A stretch of 6,595 bases of DNA from Bog-473 sp035552395 (GTDB taxonomy: Bacteria; Actinomycetota; Acidimicrobiia; Acidimicrobiales; RAAP-2): contig DASZLL010000081.1 of NCBI GenBank assembly GCA_035552395.1, positions 1 through 6,595 of the forward strand, in the 5' to 3' direction. Below the pieces are notes generated by a model. It saw nothing but the letters and a program-made list of their open reading frames with translations, searched no databases and was not told the DNA's origin. The first letter of the stretch is position 1, and every line of letters begins with the position of its first letter. Position numbers and translations under genes: made by a program. Shown here in pieces: positions 6,291 to 6,595 of the stretch.

Positions 6291-6327
6291 GGTCGGCGCG
6301 GTCCCGGCGGTGCCGGCGGGGGAGAGA

Positions 6328-6540
6328 TCAGCCGGGGATCGCGGCGATGGCGCCGCTGGCGGGGGCAGTCGTCGGGACGCTGGTGGTCGAGGGCCCCGTC
6401 CCGGAGTTCGAGCTTGCCGTCGTAGTCGTGTTCGAGCTCGATGGGTTCGAGGGCGACGAGCTGCAGGCGGACAGCCCGAGTGCGCCGGCCAGGACGAAGG
6501 CGCCCGTCAGCGCGCCGGAGCGCAGGGAAAGTTGGGGCAT
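6328..6540 (-). CDS. Lipoprotein signal peptide and linker, probable N-terminus of the FKBP gene separated by a frameshift
   Basis: This 70-residue frame begins MPQLSLRSG, has a hydrophobic stretch (about 10-23) and a lipobox LSAC (23-26), so C26 would be lipidated and the protein anchored outside the cytoplasmic membrane. A Ser/Thr/Asn/Pro linker follows and ends in GAIAAIPG before TGA (6328-6330). A lone 70-residue secreted linker makes little sense, whereas secreted actinobacterial FKBPs commonly have exactly this signal peptide plus Ser/Thr linker. Losing one base just before the TGA, for example one G of the run 6334-6337 (plus strand), would join it to the FKBP frame and give a protein of about 199 residues. 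Either the assembly has one extra base or the gene is truly broken. ATG 6540 is the only sensible start. Confidence 0.7.
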   Translation of the reverse strand: MPQLSLRSGALTGAFVLAGALGLSACSSSPSNPSSSNTTTTASSNSGTGPSTTSVPTTAPASGAIAAIPG

Positions 6541-6548
6541 GGCCCGAA

Positions 6549-6554
6549 AAGGTA
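6549..6554 (-). promoter_or_regulatory. Candidate -10 element for a leaderless FKBP transcript
   Basis: On the minus strand TACCTT (6554 to 6549) ends 8 bases before ATG 6540, the spacing expected if transcription starts at or next to the A of the ATG. There is no ribosome binding site in the 20 bases before that ATG, which agrees with a leaderless mRNA, common in actinobacteria. No convincing -35 element is present at the right distance, so support is weak. Confidence 0.25.
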
Positions 6555-6595
6555 GCCGGTCACCCGGGCCACACCGCCGCGACCCGGGGGCCGCA

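Overview
The window is very GC-rich, with coding frames biased strongly to G/C in the third position. It carries a Smc/FtsY pair in the usual bacterial order, an FtsY with an N-terminal membrane anchor, and a protein of the mycothiol-dependent maleylpyruvate isomerase-like family. Together these point to a high-GC actinobacterium (Actinomycetota). Acidimicrobiia or a relative is a guess from the overall style, not something proven here.

Layout. (1) 1-4160, plus strand: the 3' five-sixths of smc (chromosome condensation ATPase; its start lies upstream of the window), overlapping by 4 bases (GTGA) with ftsY (signal recognition particle receptor). These are core genes and probably one transcript. 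(2) 4206-4439, plus: a 77-residue membrane peptide resembling the N-terminal membrane domain of cardiolipin synthase/PLD-type proteins, with a strong ribosome binding site just behind ftsY. (3) 4440-4878: about 440 bases with no confident gene. Base composition changes here. It holds a 15-base imperfect inverted repeat, a repeated GAAATCA word, and a possible 53-codon minus-strand ORF rich in Cys and His. (4) 4879-5124, plus: a CsbD-like stress protein with an added charged helix and codon use unlike smc/ftsY. (5) 5122-5147: a convergent gene junction with stop codons in all three forward frames followed by a compact hairpin. (6) 5141-6540, minus: a mycothiol-dependent isomerase-family protein, preceded by an FKBP-type peptidyl-prolyl isomerase. 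The lipoprotein signal peptide and Ser/Thr linker of the FKBP lie in a different frame from its catalytic domain, so it appears to be one exported FKBP lipoprotein gene broken by a one-base frameshift near 6328-6340.

How the genes work together. Smc and FtsY share an operon by conserved synteny rather than a common pathway. The minus-strand pair is probably co-transcribed (19 bases apart), but one product is cytoplasmic and the other would act outside the membrane, so no functional link is evident. I do not see a defence system, mobile element, CRISPR array or RNA gene. The points most worth checking are the FKBP frameshift, the substituted FKBP active-site pair, and the 4440-5132 islet with its small Cys-rich ORF and inverted repeat.
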